64,000 nt of DNA from Plut-88900 sp963668115 (GCA_963668115.1 OY764147.1:2046001-2110000), one strand, 5' to 3'. Counted from the first letter of the stretch, positions 52,810 to 61,070 are shown. Notes: generated from the sequence alone by a model not told the origin. Numbers and translations: made by a program.

Positions 52810-53375
52810 TACTTCGGGGGAAGAAAGTCGTGCTGCGAGAGAAGAGGCTGGAGGACGCCCACCAGGACTACCTGTGGCGCACGGACGAGGAGCTGGCCCG
52901 CCTGGACGCTACACAGCCGCTGACGACGAGGTTTGCGAGCTACAAGGCCTTCTACGCCGACGAGTTGCAGTTCCCGCAGCCCCACAAGTACAAGTTCGCA
53001 ATCGACGACCTGGCTGGCAGGCACATAGGCAACTGCATGTACTATGACCTGGACCCGTACAGGGGCCAGGCCGAAGTGGGGATCATGATAGGAGACAAGG
53101 AGTACTGGGGCCGGGGGTACGGGGCGGAGGCGGTGAGGCTGCTGGTGCGGCACCTGTTCAATGTGGAGGGGCTGCGGACGGTGTACCTGCACACGCTGGA
53201 ATGGAACTACAGGGCACAGCGCTCCTTCGAGAAGTGCGGGTTCATGGCGCGGGACAGGGTGAGGAGAGAAGGGAAGACGTTTGTGTTGATGGAGCTGTCC
53301 CGGGCGAGGTGGGAGAGGTTTCCGGTTGCGGTGAGCGGGCAAATGGAGGGTGGGCAGCGATCGGGGGTGGGGTAG
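52806..53375 (+). CDS. GNAT acetyltransferase
   Basis: A 189-residue RimJ/RimL-like GNAT N-acetyltransferase. VGIMIGDKEYWGRGYGAEAVRLLVRHLFNVEGLRTVYLHTLEWNYRAQRSFEKCGF holds the acetyl-CoA-binding Q/RxxGxG/A loop (GRGYGAEA) near residue 98 and the C-terminal Asn-x-x-A helix. The GTG start overlaps the NUDIX stop (GTGA). The acceptor amine is unknown. Confidence 0.85.
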   Translation: MILRGKKVVLREKRLEDAHQDYLWRTDEELARLDATQPLTTRFASYKAFYADELQFPQPHKYKFAIDDLAGRHIGNCMYYDLDPYRGQAEVGIMIGDKEYWGRGYGAEAVRLLVRHLFNVEGLRTVYLHTLEWNYRAQRSFEKCGFMARDRVRREGKTFVLMELSRARWERFPVAVSGQMEGGQRSGVG

Positions 53376-53416
53376 GCTAGCGGCTAGGACGAGCCGCCAA
53401 GGATATTGAAACGGCG

Positions 53417-53447
53417 AAGGGCCGCCGATCCTAGATCGGCGGCCCTT
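53417..53447. terminator. bidirectional terminator
   Basis: A perfect 14-bp inverted repeat with a 3-base loop (AAGGGCCGCCGATC / GATCGGCGGCCCTT) is followed by TT and GTG, and preceded by a run of A's. It lies between the GNAT gene and the convergent SDR gene. Confidence 0.8.
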
Positions 53448-53469
53448 TGTGTTTGCCTGTGGGTATGGG

Positions 53470-54393
53470 TTATTGCCTGGGGGGCTGGGGCGGGGCGGGG
53501 TTGACGAGGTCCTCGCCGATGGCCACCGGGAACTCGCGGGCGATCTCATCGAAGGTCCAGCGTCCCGACTGCTTGTAGAGGTCGTTGACCTCGTCGGGGT
53601 GGCTCATGAGGCCGACGAACCCGCCAGCGACGTGAAGTATCTCGCCGTTGAAGTTCTGTGCCTGGTCGGTGCAGAGGAAAGCGACTGCGGGGGCGATGCC
53701 CTCGGGGGGGTCGAGCCTATCCTCTTCAGTCGAGGCCTGGCCTGCAGCGGCGCGGATTTCCCGGGCTCTCCTGACCTCTTCGGTCAGAGTCATGCGGGTG
53801 GCGGCTGACGGAGAGATTCCATTGCAGGTTACGCCGTACTTGCCGAGGTCCTGGGACACGCAGCGCACGATGCCGGCGATGCCGTCCTTGGCCGCGCCGT
53901 AGTTGGCCTGGCCGGAGTTGCCGAACAGCCCCGAGGTGGAGCTGAAACAGACAATCCGTCCGCCCCTCTGCTGTCGCATGAGAATAGCGGCGTGCTTCAC
54001 GCAGGTGAAAGTGCCCTTCAGGTGGACGGCGATAACGTCGTCCCATTCCTGCTCGGTCATGTTGAAGACCATGCGGTCCCGGAGTATGCCGGCTACGCAG
54101 ACGAGAATGTCTATCTTGCCGAAGTTGTCGACGCAGGTCTGGATGATGTTCTCGCCGCCTTCCATGGTGGCGACGGACTCGTAGTTGGCTACGGCCTCGC
54201 CGCCGGCTGCCTTGATCTCGGCAACCACTTCGTCGGCCGGGCTCTGCGAGGCCCCGCTGCCATCAACCGCACCACCGAGGTCATTGACGACGACGCTGGC
54301 GCCTTCCTGAGCGAGGAGGAGGGCGATGCCTCGGCCGATGCCCCGGCCGGCGCCGGTTACGACGGCTGCTTTCCCTTTAAGTGTATCTGTCAT
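53470..54393 (-). CDS. short-chain dehydrogenase (1 of 2)
   Basis: This 307-residue SDR resembles the dehydrogenase part of peroxisomal multifunctional enzymes and FabG-like reductases. TGAGRGIGRGIA near residue 14 binds the nucleotide, NDLGGAVDGSG follows, and the catalytic set is the Ser in CFSSTSG and the Tyr-Lys in YGAAKDG near 175. The C-terminal 60 residues include a DEIAREFPVAIGEDL segment not found in plain FabG. It is a clear paralog of the upstream gene, from which it is 39 bp away. A role in beta-hydroxyacyl-CoA metabolism fits the MaoC genes upstream. Confidence 0.87.
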   Translation of the reverse strand: MTDTLKGKAAVVTGAGRGIGRGIALLLAQEGASVVVNDLGGAVDGSGASQSPADEVVAEIKAAGGEAVANYESVATMEGGENIIQTCVDNFGKIDILVCVAGILRDRMVFNMTEQEWDDVIAVHLKGTFTCVKHAAILMRQQRGGRIVCFSSTSGLFGNSGQANYGAAKDGIAGIVRCVSQDLGKYGVTCNGISPSAATRMTLTEEVRRAREIRAAAGQASTEEDRLDPPEGIAPAVAFLCTDQAQNFNGEILHVAGGFVGLMSHPDEVNDLYKQSGRWTFDEIAREFPVAIGEDLVNPAPPQPPRQ

Positions 54394-54431
54394 TCCGTTC
54401 TCCCTGATGTTCTAAGAATTAAGCGTCCGTC

Positions 54432-55346
54432 CTAAGAGGCTTTGCCCACGTACTGGTTCTTAACCTTCTTGCCGAAGGAATTGGGGATGGCCTCCAGAAG
54501 CTCGTCGACGGTCCAAAGGCCTTCCTTGGTAACTGCACCGATGATTCTCGGCTGGTTGACCAGGGATATGAGCCTGCCCCTGACGGAGAAGGTCTGGCCG
54601 TTGACGTTGGCGGCTTTTTCGCTGGCAAGGTAGCAGATGAAGGGGGCGATGTCCTCGGGGTCCTGGGGTTCGTCGGAGAACTCCTCGGGGAGTCCTGCGG
54701 CCTGGCGGATTTCCCGGGCCTTGCGCACCTCTTCGGTCATGGTCATGCGGGTGTCGGCGGAGGGGAGAATGGAGTTGGCGGTAACGCCGTACTTGCCGAG
54801 GTCCCGGGCGACTACCTTGGTGAGGCCGGCGATGCCGGACTTGGCGGCGCCGTAGTTGGTCTGGCCGGTTGTGCCCATGACGCCGCTGCTGGAGGAGAAG
54901 GTGATGATCCTTCCGCCGCGCTGCTGACGCATCAGGATGGAAGCGTGCTTGATGCAGGTGAAGGTGCCTTTGAGGTGGACGGCAATGACGTCGTCCCACT
55001 CCTGCTCGGTCATGTTGAAGACCATGCGGTCTCTCAAGATACCGGCGACGCAGACCAGGATGTCGATCTTGCCAAAGTTGTCGACGCAGGTCTGGATGAT
55101 TGACTCACCGCCTTCCATGGTGGCGACGGAGTTATAGCAGGCTACGGCGTTGCCGCCGGCGGCCTTAATCTCGTTGACTACTTCGTCAGCAGGGCCCTGG
55201 TCTCCGCCGGAGCCGTCGAGGGCTGCTCCGAGGTCGGCGACGACTACGCTAGCGCCGTGGGCGGCGAGGGCCTTGGCTATGCCCCGACCGATGCCCCTTC
55301 CGGCGCCGGTTACGACCGCTGCTTTTCCTTCTAAAGGTTGGGCCAT
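54432..55346 (-). CDS. short-chain dehydrogenase (2 of 2)
   Basis: A 304-residue SDR paralogous to its downstream neighbour over its whole length: TGAGRGIGRGIAKALAAHGASVVVADLGAALDGSGG, MEGGESIIQTCVDNFGKIDILVCVAGILRDRMVFNMTEQEWDDVIAVHLKGTFTCIKHASILMRQQRGGRI, YGAAKSG. The C terminus differs (WTVDELLEAIPNSFGKKV). ATG 55346 is chosen because GGAGGA lies just upstream on the minus strand. The two may act on different acyl-chain substrates. Confidence 0.87.
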   Translation of the reverse strand: MAQPLEGKAAVVTGAGRGIGRGIAKALAAHGASVVVADLGAALDGSGGDQGPADEVVNEIKAAGGNAVACYNSVATMEGGESIIQTCVDNFGKIDILVCVAGILRDRMVFNMTEQEWDDVIAVHLKGTFTCIKHASILMRQQRGGRIITFSSSSGVMGTTGQTNYGAAKSGIAGLTKVVARDLGKYGVTANSILPSADTRMTMTEEVRKAREIRQAAGLPEEFSDEPQDPEDIAPFICYLASEKAANVNGQTFSVRGRLISLVNQPRIIGAVTKEGLWTVDELLEAIPNSFGKKVKNQYVGKAS

Positions 55347-55428
55347 ATTTTCCTCCTGATCCCCCTCGCGGGGCGGCCTCATCCGGCCGATATGGGTCTA
55401 GGTACCTGGATCAATAGCGGGACTTGTT

Positions 55429-55863
55429 CTAGCCTCTGGATGGAAGGGCCACGGTGGCCTTGCCGGGCGTCGTGACCTTGCCTTCGTTGTTCTTGCCCTC
55501 AATCTTGAGTTCGACGAGGTTCTCGCCGCCTTCGGTGGACTTGCCGACGACCTGGGCCGTGATGTACATGGGCACACCGGGCTCGTCCATGCCGCGGTAC
55601 TGGCAGCTGAGTTTCTTGAGGACTCCCTCTTCGCCCATCCAATCGGTGACGACCTGGCCGAGCCAGGCGTTCTTGAGAGCGCCATGGATGATGGGGCCTG
55701 GGAGCTCGTTGCCTATGGCGTAGTCCTTGTCGTAGTGGATCTCATAGAAGTCGCCCGAGGCGCCGGCGTACTGGACCAGCTGTCGGGTGGTGGGGTTCTT
55801 TTCGAGGGTGGGGATTTCCATGCCCTCGGATACATCTTCAAAATAGACCTGTCCCATTCTCAT
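55429..55863 (-). CDS. MaoC-type hydratase, catalytic (C-type) subunit
   Basis: A 144-residue single hot-dog MaoC-like domain. GDFYEIHYDKDYAIG near residue 37 has the catalytic Asp-x4-His pattern of (R)-specific enoyl-CoA hydratases, and GPIIHGALKNAWLGQVV follows. Two related but distinct MaoC-N-type genes are just upstream, so it is probably the active half of a heterodimer. Confidence 0.85.
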   Translation of the reverse strand: MRMGQVYFEDVSEGMEIPTLEKNPTTRQLVQYAGASGDFYEIHYDKDYAIGNELPGPIIHGALKNAWLGQVVTDWMGEEGVLKKLSCQYRGMDEPGVPMYITAQVVGKSTEGGENLVELKIEGKNNEGKVTTPGKATVALPSRG

Positions 55864-55907
55864 TCCTCCTGCCTGTTGATATGACTTAATGCAAATCCTG
55901 GATGGAG

Positions 55908-56324
55908 CTAGTAGTAGATGCCGGTGTCGCGGCGGGTGGCGACGAGGTCGCCGTTCTGGTTGGTGAAGGAGATCTCCTTGACCTGGAAGGTCATGGTGCC
56001 GAGGCGGCCCTCCTTCTTGAATACTTCGGCGATTTTGGAGACCACAGTGATCCGGTCGCCTGGCTGGATGGCCTTGAAGTACTCGTACTCGCTCCCGGCG
56101 TCGAGGACGCGGATGCCGGGGGGGCGGGGCTGGCTTTCATCCTCGTCGCTGGGGATGAAGGCCCGGGTGAAGGTAGGGGGTACGGTAACGCCCCTCCACA
56201 GGCGGTTTTCGTCGCCGATGGCCTCGGCGAACCGCTTGACGTGGCCCTTCTCGACGTCATAGGTGATGGGTGTCGTGGCCTTGCCGAGGTCCTTGCTCAT
56301 ACTTTCATATATGGCTTCGCTCAT
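55908..56324 (-). CDS. MaoC-N-type hydratase subunit (1 of 2)
   Basis: A 138-residue FAS1-like/MaoC_dehydrat_N hot-dog protein. ITYDVEKGHVKRFAEAIGDENRLWRGVTVPPTFTRAFIP is the family start; the Asp/His pair of the catalytic half is absent. EYEYFKAIQPGDRITVVSKIAEVFKKEGRLGTMTFQVKEISFTNQNGDLVATRRDTGIYY completes it. Paralog of the next gene. It likely pairs with the C-type subunit. Confidence 0.83.
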   Translation of the reverse strand: MSEAIYESMSKDLGKATTPITYDVEKGHVKRFAEAIGDENRLWRGVTVPPTFTRAFIPSDEDESQPRPPGIRVLDAGSEYEYFKAIQPGDRITVVSKIAEVFKKEGRLGTMTFQVKEISFTNQNGDLVATRRDTGIYY

Positions 56325-56346
56325 GGGGCAACCTTTCGAAGATTTG

Positions 56347-56769
56347 CTAGTAGCTGATGCCTACGGTCTTTTCGGTGGCGACGAGTTCGCCGCGCTGGTT
56401 GACGAAGGAGTTCTGGCGGGTCTCGATGAGCATGGTTCCGAGCCTGCCGTGCTTTTCGGTGAAGTCGATGATGGCCTGGGTGACGGTAATGGTGTCGCCG
56501 GGACGGACGGGAAGGAAGTATTCCCACTCGCTGCCGCCGTCGAGGCCACGGGAGAAGGGCATTTCGAGCTCTTCGAGGTCGTTGGGGATGCACATGCGGA
56601 GGAAGGTTGGGGGTATGACGCCGTCATTGCCGCTCCAGCGGGGGCTGGGGTCGCCGATGGCCTCGGTGAAGCGCTTGACGTGGCCCTTTTCAACATCATA
56701 AGAAGCGGGCGCGGAAGACACGCCGATGGCGTTCTTCATCGCCTCAGAGATTACGGTTTTGTCAGTCAC
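56347..56769 (-). CDS. MaoC-N-type hydratase subunit (2 of 2)
   Basis: A 140-residue paralog starting at GTG 56769. SYDVEKGHVKRFTEAIGDPSPRWSGNDGVIPPTFLRM and EWEYFLPVRPGDTITVTQAIIDFTEKHGRLGTMLIETRQNSFVNQRGELVATEKTVGISY match the family. Two N-type subunits with one C-type subunit suggests two heterodimers with different substrate ranges sharing the catalytic half. It is the first gene of the five-gene SDR/MaoC operon. Confidence 0.82.
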   Translation of the reverse strand: MTDKTVISEAMKNAIGVSSAPASYDVEKGHVKRFTEAIGDPSPRWSGNDGVIPPTFLRMCIPNDLEELEMPFSRGLDGGSEWEYFLPVRPGDTITVTQAIIDFTEKHGRLGTMLIETRQNSFVNQRGELVATEKTVGISY

Positions 56770-56910
56770 GTGAACCCCCCTGGCATTTGACGCCCGCCCT
56801 TCCCGGATGCTGGGTCTCAGGAATCCTCCAAAGGTCTCGGGAGGAGGGCGCAAACCGGCGCGAAGTGTACATTAGCGGCATTTTAGTGTCAAGATTTGGG
56901 GGGTGGGGGT

Positions 56911-57057
56911 TTGATTGAACATTGATTGAACGTTGATTGAACTCGTAGCTGTTTTGATTGAACGACGCCTGAAAGGAATTTCCGGGGAATTCGCGTGGGG
57001 CAGGGGGGTGGGTTTTTGATTGTTTTGCGATTTCAGGCACGGCTTTGATTGTTTAAG
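56911..57057. repeat. inverted second copy of the phased array plus 45-bp repeat
   Basis: GATTGAA cores start at 56913, 56924, 56935 and 56956 (spacings 11, 11 and 21), the reverse complement of the start of the array at 45916. The shared stretch is AGGCGTC(A/G)TTCAATCAAAACAGCTA and onward for over 40 bp. The 45-bp TTTTTGATTG element follows at 57013-57057. A (C/G)-rich run and a GGGCGCCCACGAGGG unit follow at 57080-57125. Confidence 0.8.
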
Positions 57058-57189
57058 AAACGGGGAAGGAACCCCCCACCCCACACCGGGAAGGGCGCCC
57101 ACGAGGGACGCCCCTACGGGGGAGGAAGGATGAGGGGCCGGGTTGTTCGGTTGTGGGGTTTGGGTTTGCATTTTGTGTGTTTTGGAGGG

Positions 57190-57609
57190 GGTAGGCGATG
57201 GAAGGTCCGGGACTCGGGCGCAGGATCTCGATGGCACCTACGCCGACGCTTCCCGTCCACCATAGCGGATGTATCACATCGGCGGCTGTCCTGCCATTCC
57301 CTTCACGCATGCCTTGGGAGACTTGCCGGTGTCGAGGGCGTCTCTGCGTGGGGCCATCCGTTCTCCGCATCAGCGCTCGACCGCTGAGCGGGACGGCATT
57401 CGGCTCGAAGCCGTCACGGAGGAACGGAATCCTCCGATGGCGGCAATTATGGAGCCGCGTAGGGGCTCTGAAGCCCTGATCCCGGTAACGCCGGGCCGTA
57501 CAATTTCGCCAACAATTGCGTTGTCGGCGACATAGGCGTCCCAAGATAGGGAGCACCGTTTCGGCAGTTGCCCGTTGAGGCAGTGTGCCGCATAGAGTCG
57601 ATGGACCAT
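57190..57609 (-). pseudogene. decayed gamma-carbonic-anhydrase-like (hexapeptide) gene
   Basis: The minus strand from ATG 57609 reads LNGQLPKRCSLSWDAYVADNAIV-GEIV, very like the N terminus of gamma-class carbonic anhydrase-like left-handed helix proteins (LxGxxPxI...AYVADNAxVxGxV). The frame then carries LRGSIIAAIGGFRSSV and stops at 57370-57372 (TGA). Later matches, such as GSVGVGAIEI resembling the family's VGMGAIV, occur in another frame. The pattern fits a gene broken by frameshifts. Alternatively the resemblance is chance in a GC-rich stretch. Nothing else in the 1.35-kb gap 56770-58123 looks coding. Confidence 0.4.
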
Positions 57610-57619
57610 CCATCGCCTG

Positions 57620-58080
57620 GGGGGTTAGGGAAGGGGCACGGGACCCGTGGTGGGGTCGGGTGGGCTTCCCTGGGGTTTCCGGTTTCCTCCTTGTGTTACT
57701 GGGTTAGTGTTCGCGAACGCAGGGTATGATAACGCCTTTGCTCAGGCGTGTCAAGCAAATGTGCGGGTATTGGGGGCATATGCGACGGGTTGGCCGGCGC
57801 GGGCCGCCCCGCGTCCGGGGAGGGGTGATGGTGAATGTCGAGGTGAGTTGCGAGACCTGCCCCATCCCTCCCAAGATTCCTCACTGCCATTCGGAATGAC
57901 ATGGGGGATTGGGGTGGGTTTCGGGGGTGGCGGGGTGTTCGGTGGATTTTGTTGCGTTGGTGGGTGCGGCTATCTATAATCCCCGTCGCCACAAGGACTC
58001 CAATAGTCTGCCTATATGCCTATGCTGCTTGCAGGATGGGGCCGACCGCGCCCCCTTGCGGCGGTGTAGCAGGCTGGGGT
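57620..58080. other. intergenic stretch without a supported gene
   Basis: Contains a palindrome GTTCGCGAAC (57709-57718) seven bases before TATGAT (57725-57730), and a repeat-like GACATGGGGGATTGGGG. No convincing frame, tRNA or known RNA was seen. Confidence 0.5.
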
Positions 58081-58116
58081 CCTTGTGGCAGAGGCCGCAT
58101 CCTGTATGCCACAAGG
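58081..58116 (+). promoter_or_regulatory. 10-bp hairpin overlapping the ribosome binding site
   Basis: CCTTGTGGCA (58081-58090) pairs exactly with TGCCACAAGG (58107-58116) across a 16-base loop. The right arm contains the AAGG that starts the AAGGGGG ribosome binding site for GTG 58124. Folding would hide the site. Confidence 0.5.
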
Positions 58117-58123
58117 GGGTCCC

Positions 58124-59596
58124 GTGTTGCGCAAGGTCACGTTAGCCATCGGGGTTCTGTTCCTTTTCTTAATGCTGGCGGCGATCGCCTGCAACCAGCC
58201 TGAGGCAACAGACACGCCTCTACCTACGCCAACTGCTGTTTCCACTCCGGCTGTCGAGCCCACAAAAACCCCACTTCCAACCCCCACACCTATTCCCACT
58301 TACACGCCCACGCCCGTACCTGCTCCCACTCCCGTGCCCACGCCTACGCCTTCTCTTACGCCTATTCCTACGTCCACACCTGTCCCCACACCCACCCCCG
58401 TGCCTACGCCGACACCCGTACCTACCCCCACCCCCACTCCTACGCCCACTCCTACACCAACTCCAACGCCTGTCCCTACTGCTACACCGACGCCATCTTC
58501 AACAACAGTGCCGGCTTATTTGAAGGCCTGGCTTAATCGCGACGATTTGACATTAACGTCGGATATCAAATCGCTGCCCTGGGTTGCAGACGGCATCGAT
58601 GAGTTGGAGGTACAGGCAATTGAGTGGCTCTGGTCTCTGTGGCGATGGCGATACATCGCTTCGGATGAGGAGTTAGTCCAAATCGTAGCTATGCCATTCC
58701 TGGAGAGCCTAGAGCCATCCGATGTATCGGCACTGCAATCTCTTGCTTGGGCAGACAAGGACGATGTTAGCCGTGTTATGGACCACCCGACATTACAAGG
58801 TGGAATTACTGACCAATGGGCAAAAATCATAACAATTCTATGGGCTGTTGCTGACGCTAACCCAGTTGCTCTTCCGCAATACTTAGATCCCGACAAAGTA
58901 ACTATTCAGGAGCGCACAGTTGAGTTGCCTTTGGCTGGTGAGACCTTACTGGCTGTGATCAGTCTTGGCCTGGGGACAGAACGAGGCATGGACACGCTGG
59001 AACAGGTGGTGTTTGGTATAGAAGAGCTTGTGGGCACGCCTTTCCCTGTACGATATGTGGCTCTACACTTCCGAGACAGTTATGGTGCTGGTTTTTCCGG
59101 GACGCACATAACAACACCGTCTTACGGAGTTCCTAACCATAGCGCAGCAGTAATAGACGGCTTAATAGCCCATGAAACGGCCCACTATTACTGGAATAGT
59201 CGCCATCCGTGGTTTAATGAGGGTTTGGCGGAAGCAACGACGGCCATTGTGTTGCACGAGGCAACCGGCGCACCTCTTCGCCCGAGAAATGCCCCTTGCT
59301 CCTATCTGAGCAACATAGCTGAACTCATAAACCACCCAAGTGCGCTCGACTTCAGTTCAGGCGTGGGTGACTGCAATTACAGCTTGGGGGAACGCCTGTT
59401 TATAGACCTTTACCAAGAGCTCGGCGAGGACAGTTTTAGCGCAGCGTTACTTGCCCTTCACACATTGATAATCCCCGACCCCTACCAAGAAACACCCGAC
59501 ATTGAGTTGGTAGAAAACGCCTTTTACAGTGTGCCAGGCATCAACACCTCCTTGGTGGCAAACATCTTGGATCGTTGGTATTACGGCGTTGAATGA
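58124..59596 (+). CDS. gluzincin-like lipoprotein with Pro-Thr stalk
   Basis: From GTG 58124 the 490-residue product has a lipoprotein signal peptide ending LAAIAC (about residues 16-21), a stalk of about 110 residues of PTPTP repeats, and a globular C-terminal domain. IAHETAHYYW near residue 350 is an HExxH motif and FNEGLAEATT near 365 supplies the third ligand, as in gluzincin metallopeptidases. The middle (DELEVQAIEWLWSLWRWRY..., ITDQWAKIITILW) is helical and may be a repeat of short leucine-rich helices. It probably acts on the cell surface. Base composition is clearly lower in GC than neighbours. TTG 58127 is an alternative start. Confidence 0.75.
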   Translation: MLRKVTLAIGVLFLFLMLAAIACNQPEATDTPLPTPTAVSTPAVEPTKTPLPTPTPIPTYTPTPVPAPTPVPTPTPSLTPIPTSTPVPTPTPVPTPTPVPTPTPTPTPTPTPTPTPVPTATPTPSSTTVPAYLKAWLNRDDLTLTSDIKSLPWVADGIDELEVQAIEWLWSLWRWRYIASDEELVQIVAMPFLESLEPSDVSALQSLAWADKDDVSRVMDHPTLQGGITDQWAKIITILWAVADANPVALPQYLDPDKVTIQERTVELPLAGETLLAVISLGLGTERGMDTLEQVVFGIEELVGTPFPVRYVALHFRDSYGAGFSGTHITTPSYGVPNHSAAVIDGLIAHETAHYYWNSRHPWFNEGLAEATTAIVLHEATGAPLRPRNAPCSYLSNIAELINHPSALDFSSGVGDCNYSLGERLFIDLYQELGEDSFSAALLALHTLIIPDPYQETPDIELVENAFYSVPGINTSLVANILDRWYYGVE

Positions 59597-59639
59597 GCCA
59601 AGCGGTCAAATACCTATGAGCCTAGGCTGCCATCTTGTG

Positions 59640-59752
59640 CGCCCTAAGTGTGGTGACGGGCCTGCTGTTAGGCTACTGGCATTGCAGAGGACTCTGCCTC
59701 CGCAGGAATGACGGAAAGAAGGGGTGTGGGTGGGGGGCAGGGTACCCACAAG
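59640..59752. repeat. repeat fragments upstream of the MITE
   Basis: A TGCCTCCGCAGGAATGACGG fragment and a GGGTGTGGGTGGGG run belong to dispersed families. With the MITE and its flank they fill the 415-bp gap between the lipoprotein and the transposase. No gene is seen. Confidence 0.5.
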
Positions 59753-59884
59753 GAGCCTGTCTCAAAAGTCACACCGCGCCCCAATTCTCACACTTCAACG
59801 AACTGGATTCGTGCCTATGGCATCTGCTGAAATGGTCAAAAATGTCCATTCGCACTGTGCTTGACGGACTTATGAAACAGGCTC
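59753..59884. mobile_element. 132-bp MITE, IS5-like ends
   Basis: Imperfect 18-bp terminal inverted repeats GAGCCTGTCTCAAAAGTC (59753-59770) and its complement with two mismatches (59867-59884) enclose a short AT-rich core with no coding potential. CAAG flanks both sides (59749-59752 and 59885-59888), a 4-bp target duplication. The end sequence resembles IS5-family ends, so it is a non-autonomous derivative. Confidence 0.75.
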
Positions 59885-59967
59885 CAAGGGGCACCCCTAC
59901 AGGGGCGGGGAAGGGAGTTGGGGTGAGTGGCAGGGTTGTAGGGTGAGTGTTTCGGAGGGATGGATTC

Positions 59968-61001
59968 GCTAAATTCACAAACGAAGTGCAACACCTGGTT
60001 AAGGTGTTGTCATGGGAAGAACTTATAGACATCTCAGTATTGAAGAGAGGTGTGAGATTGCCCGACTACATGCCTCGGGACTATCGATCCGCCAAATCGC
60101 AGCAAGTCTGGATCGCTCGCCATCGACAGTGGCTAGGGAGCTGAAGCGCAATGGTTCCAGGACTCAGGGGTACCAGCCCCGGTATGCGGACCAGCAGGCC
60201 CATGCCCGGCGTTGGCGCGGGTCTAGACTGGAGCGGGACGAGGTACTGCGGGACAAGGTCCTGTCCCGGCTCGAGCAGAGGTGGTCACCGGAGCAGGTGT
60301 CGGGTCGGCTGGCTATGGAGTCGGGCAGCAAGGTCATCTCCCATGAGAGCATCTACAGGTTCATATACGCCCAGATGGCACGCAAGAAGGACTACAGCTG
60401 GCGCTACTACCTGCCCCATGCCAAGTCGAAGCGGGGTCGGAGATCCCGCAAAGGCCACAGCCCCGCCTCCTTCATGGCTTTGCGTCGCCCCATCACCGAG
60501 CGCCCCCAGTCCGCCGATGACCGCCTCACCCCGGGCCACTGGGAGGCCGACCTGATGCTCTTCAGAACCTATGGGCATGCCGTCCTCACCCTCCACGAAC
60601 GCCACTCCCGCATCCTCATCGCCCTCAGACCACCCGGCAAGGCTTCCAGGCCCATCGCCCAGGCCATGTCCCAGGTGTTGGGTCTGTTGCCTCCCCAATG
60701 GCGCCAGACCGTTACCTTCGACAACGGCACCGAGTTCGCCCTCCACTACCGGCTCCACGATCTCGGTATCCAGACCTTCTTCTGCGATACCCACTCCCCC
60801 TGGCAGAAGGGAGGTGTGGAGAACGCCATCGGCCGGCTGCGGCGTACCCTGCCCCGCAAGACCGACCTGGCGGCATTGTCCCAGGAGCGGTTTACCCGGA
60901 TGCTTCAGGCCTACAACAATACGCCCCGCAAGTGCCTGGGCTACAAAACCCCGGCGGAAGTCTTCTTGGATAGCGTGTTGCACTTGAAATGTGAATCCAC
61001 C
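59968..61001 (+). mobile_element. IS30-family insertion sequence, 1034 bp
   Basis: The ends align over 27 bp as imperfect inverted repeats with shared core AAGTGCAACAC (left 59968-59994, right 60975-61001). The 3-bp TTC is duplicated (59965-59967 and 61002-61004). The target was a GGATGGATTCCCACC...GGGAATGAC dispersed repeat: its left half precedes the element and its right half follows. Confidence 0.8.
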
Positions 61002-61022
61002 TTCCCACCTCCGTGGGAATGA
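60012..61022 (+). CDS. IS30-family transposase
   Basis: A 336-residue transposase. HTH-like N terminus (LSIEERCEIARLHASGLSIRQIAASLDRSPSTVARELKRNG) and DDE core: HWEADLM near residue 176, TFDNGTEFALH near 235 and WQKGGVENAIGRLRR near 270 with the Glu. Length and motifs are normal. The gene runs beyond the right inverted repeat: the last six codons and the stop TGA (61020-61022) lie in the host repeat outside the element. Confidence 0.92.
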   Translation: MGRTYRHLSIEERCEIARLHASGLSIRQIAASLDRSPSTVARELKRNGSRTQGYQPRYADQQAHARRWRGSRLERDEVLRDKVLSRLEQRWSPEQVSGRLAMESGSKVISHESIYRFIYAQMARKKDYSWRYYLPHAKSKRGRRSRKGHSPASFMALRRPITERPQSADDRLTPGHWEADLMLFRTYGHAVLTLHERHSRILIALRPPGKASRPIAQAMSQVLGLLPPQWRQTVTFDNGTEFALHYRLHDLGIQTFFCDTHSPWQKGGVENAIGRLRRTLPRKTDLAALSQERFTRMLQAYNNTPRKCLGYKTPAEVFLDSVLHLKCESTFPPPWE

Positions 61023-61070
61023 CGAGTTAAGGAGGTGGGAGTGGCGGGTTAAAAGGGCGGGAATGACGGA
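61002..61070. repeat. host dispersed repeat split by IS30
   Basis: TTCCCACCTCCGTGGGAATGACG (about 61002-61024) is the right half of the interrupted unit. GGAGTGGCGGG and GGGCGGGAATGACGG repeat the same type. Confidence 0.6.

Noticed and set aside
57709..57718. GTTCGCGAAC palindrome as a LexA-type operator
   Set aside because: No gene follows within a plausible distance and no LexA consensus for this organism can be judged.
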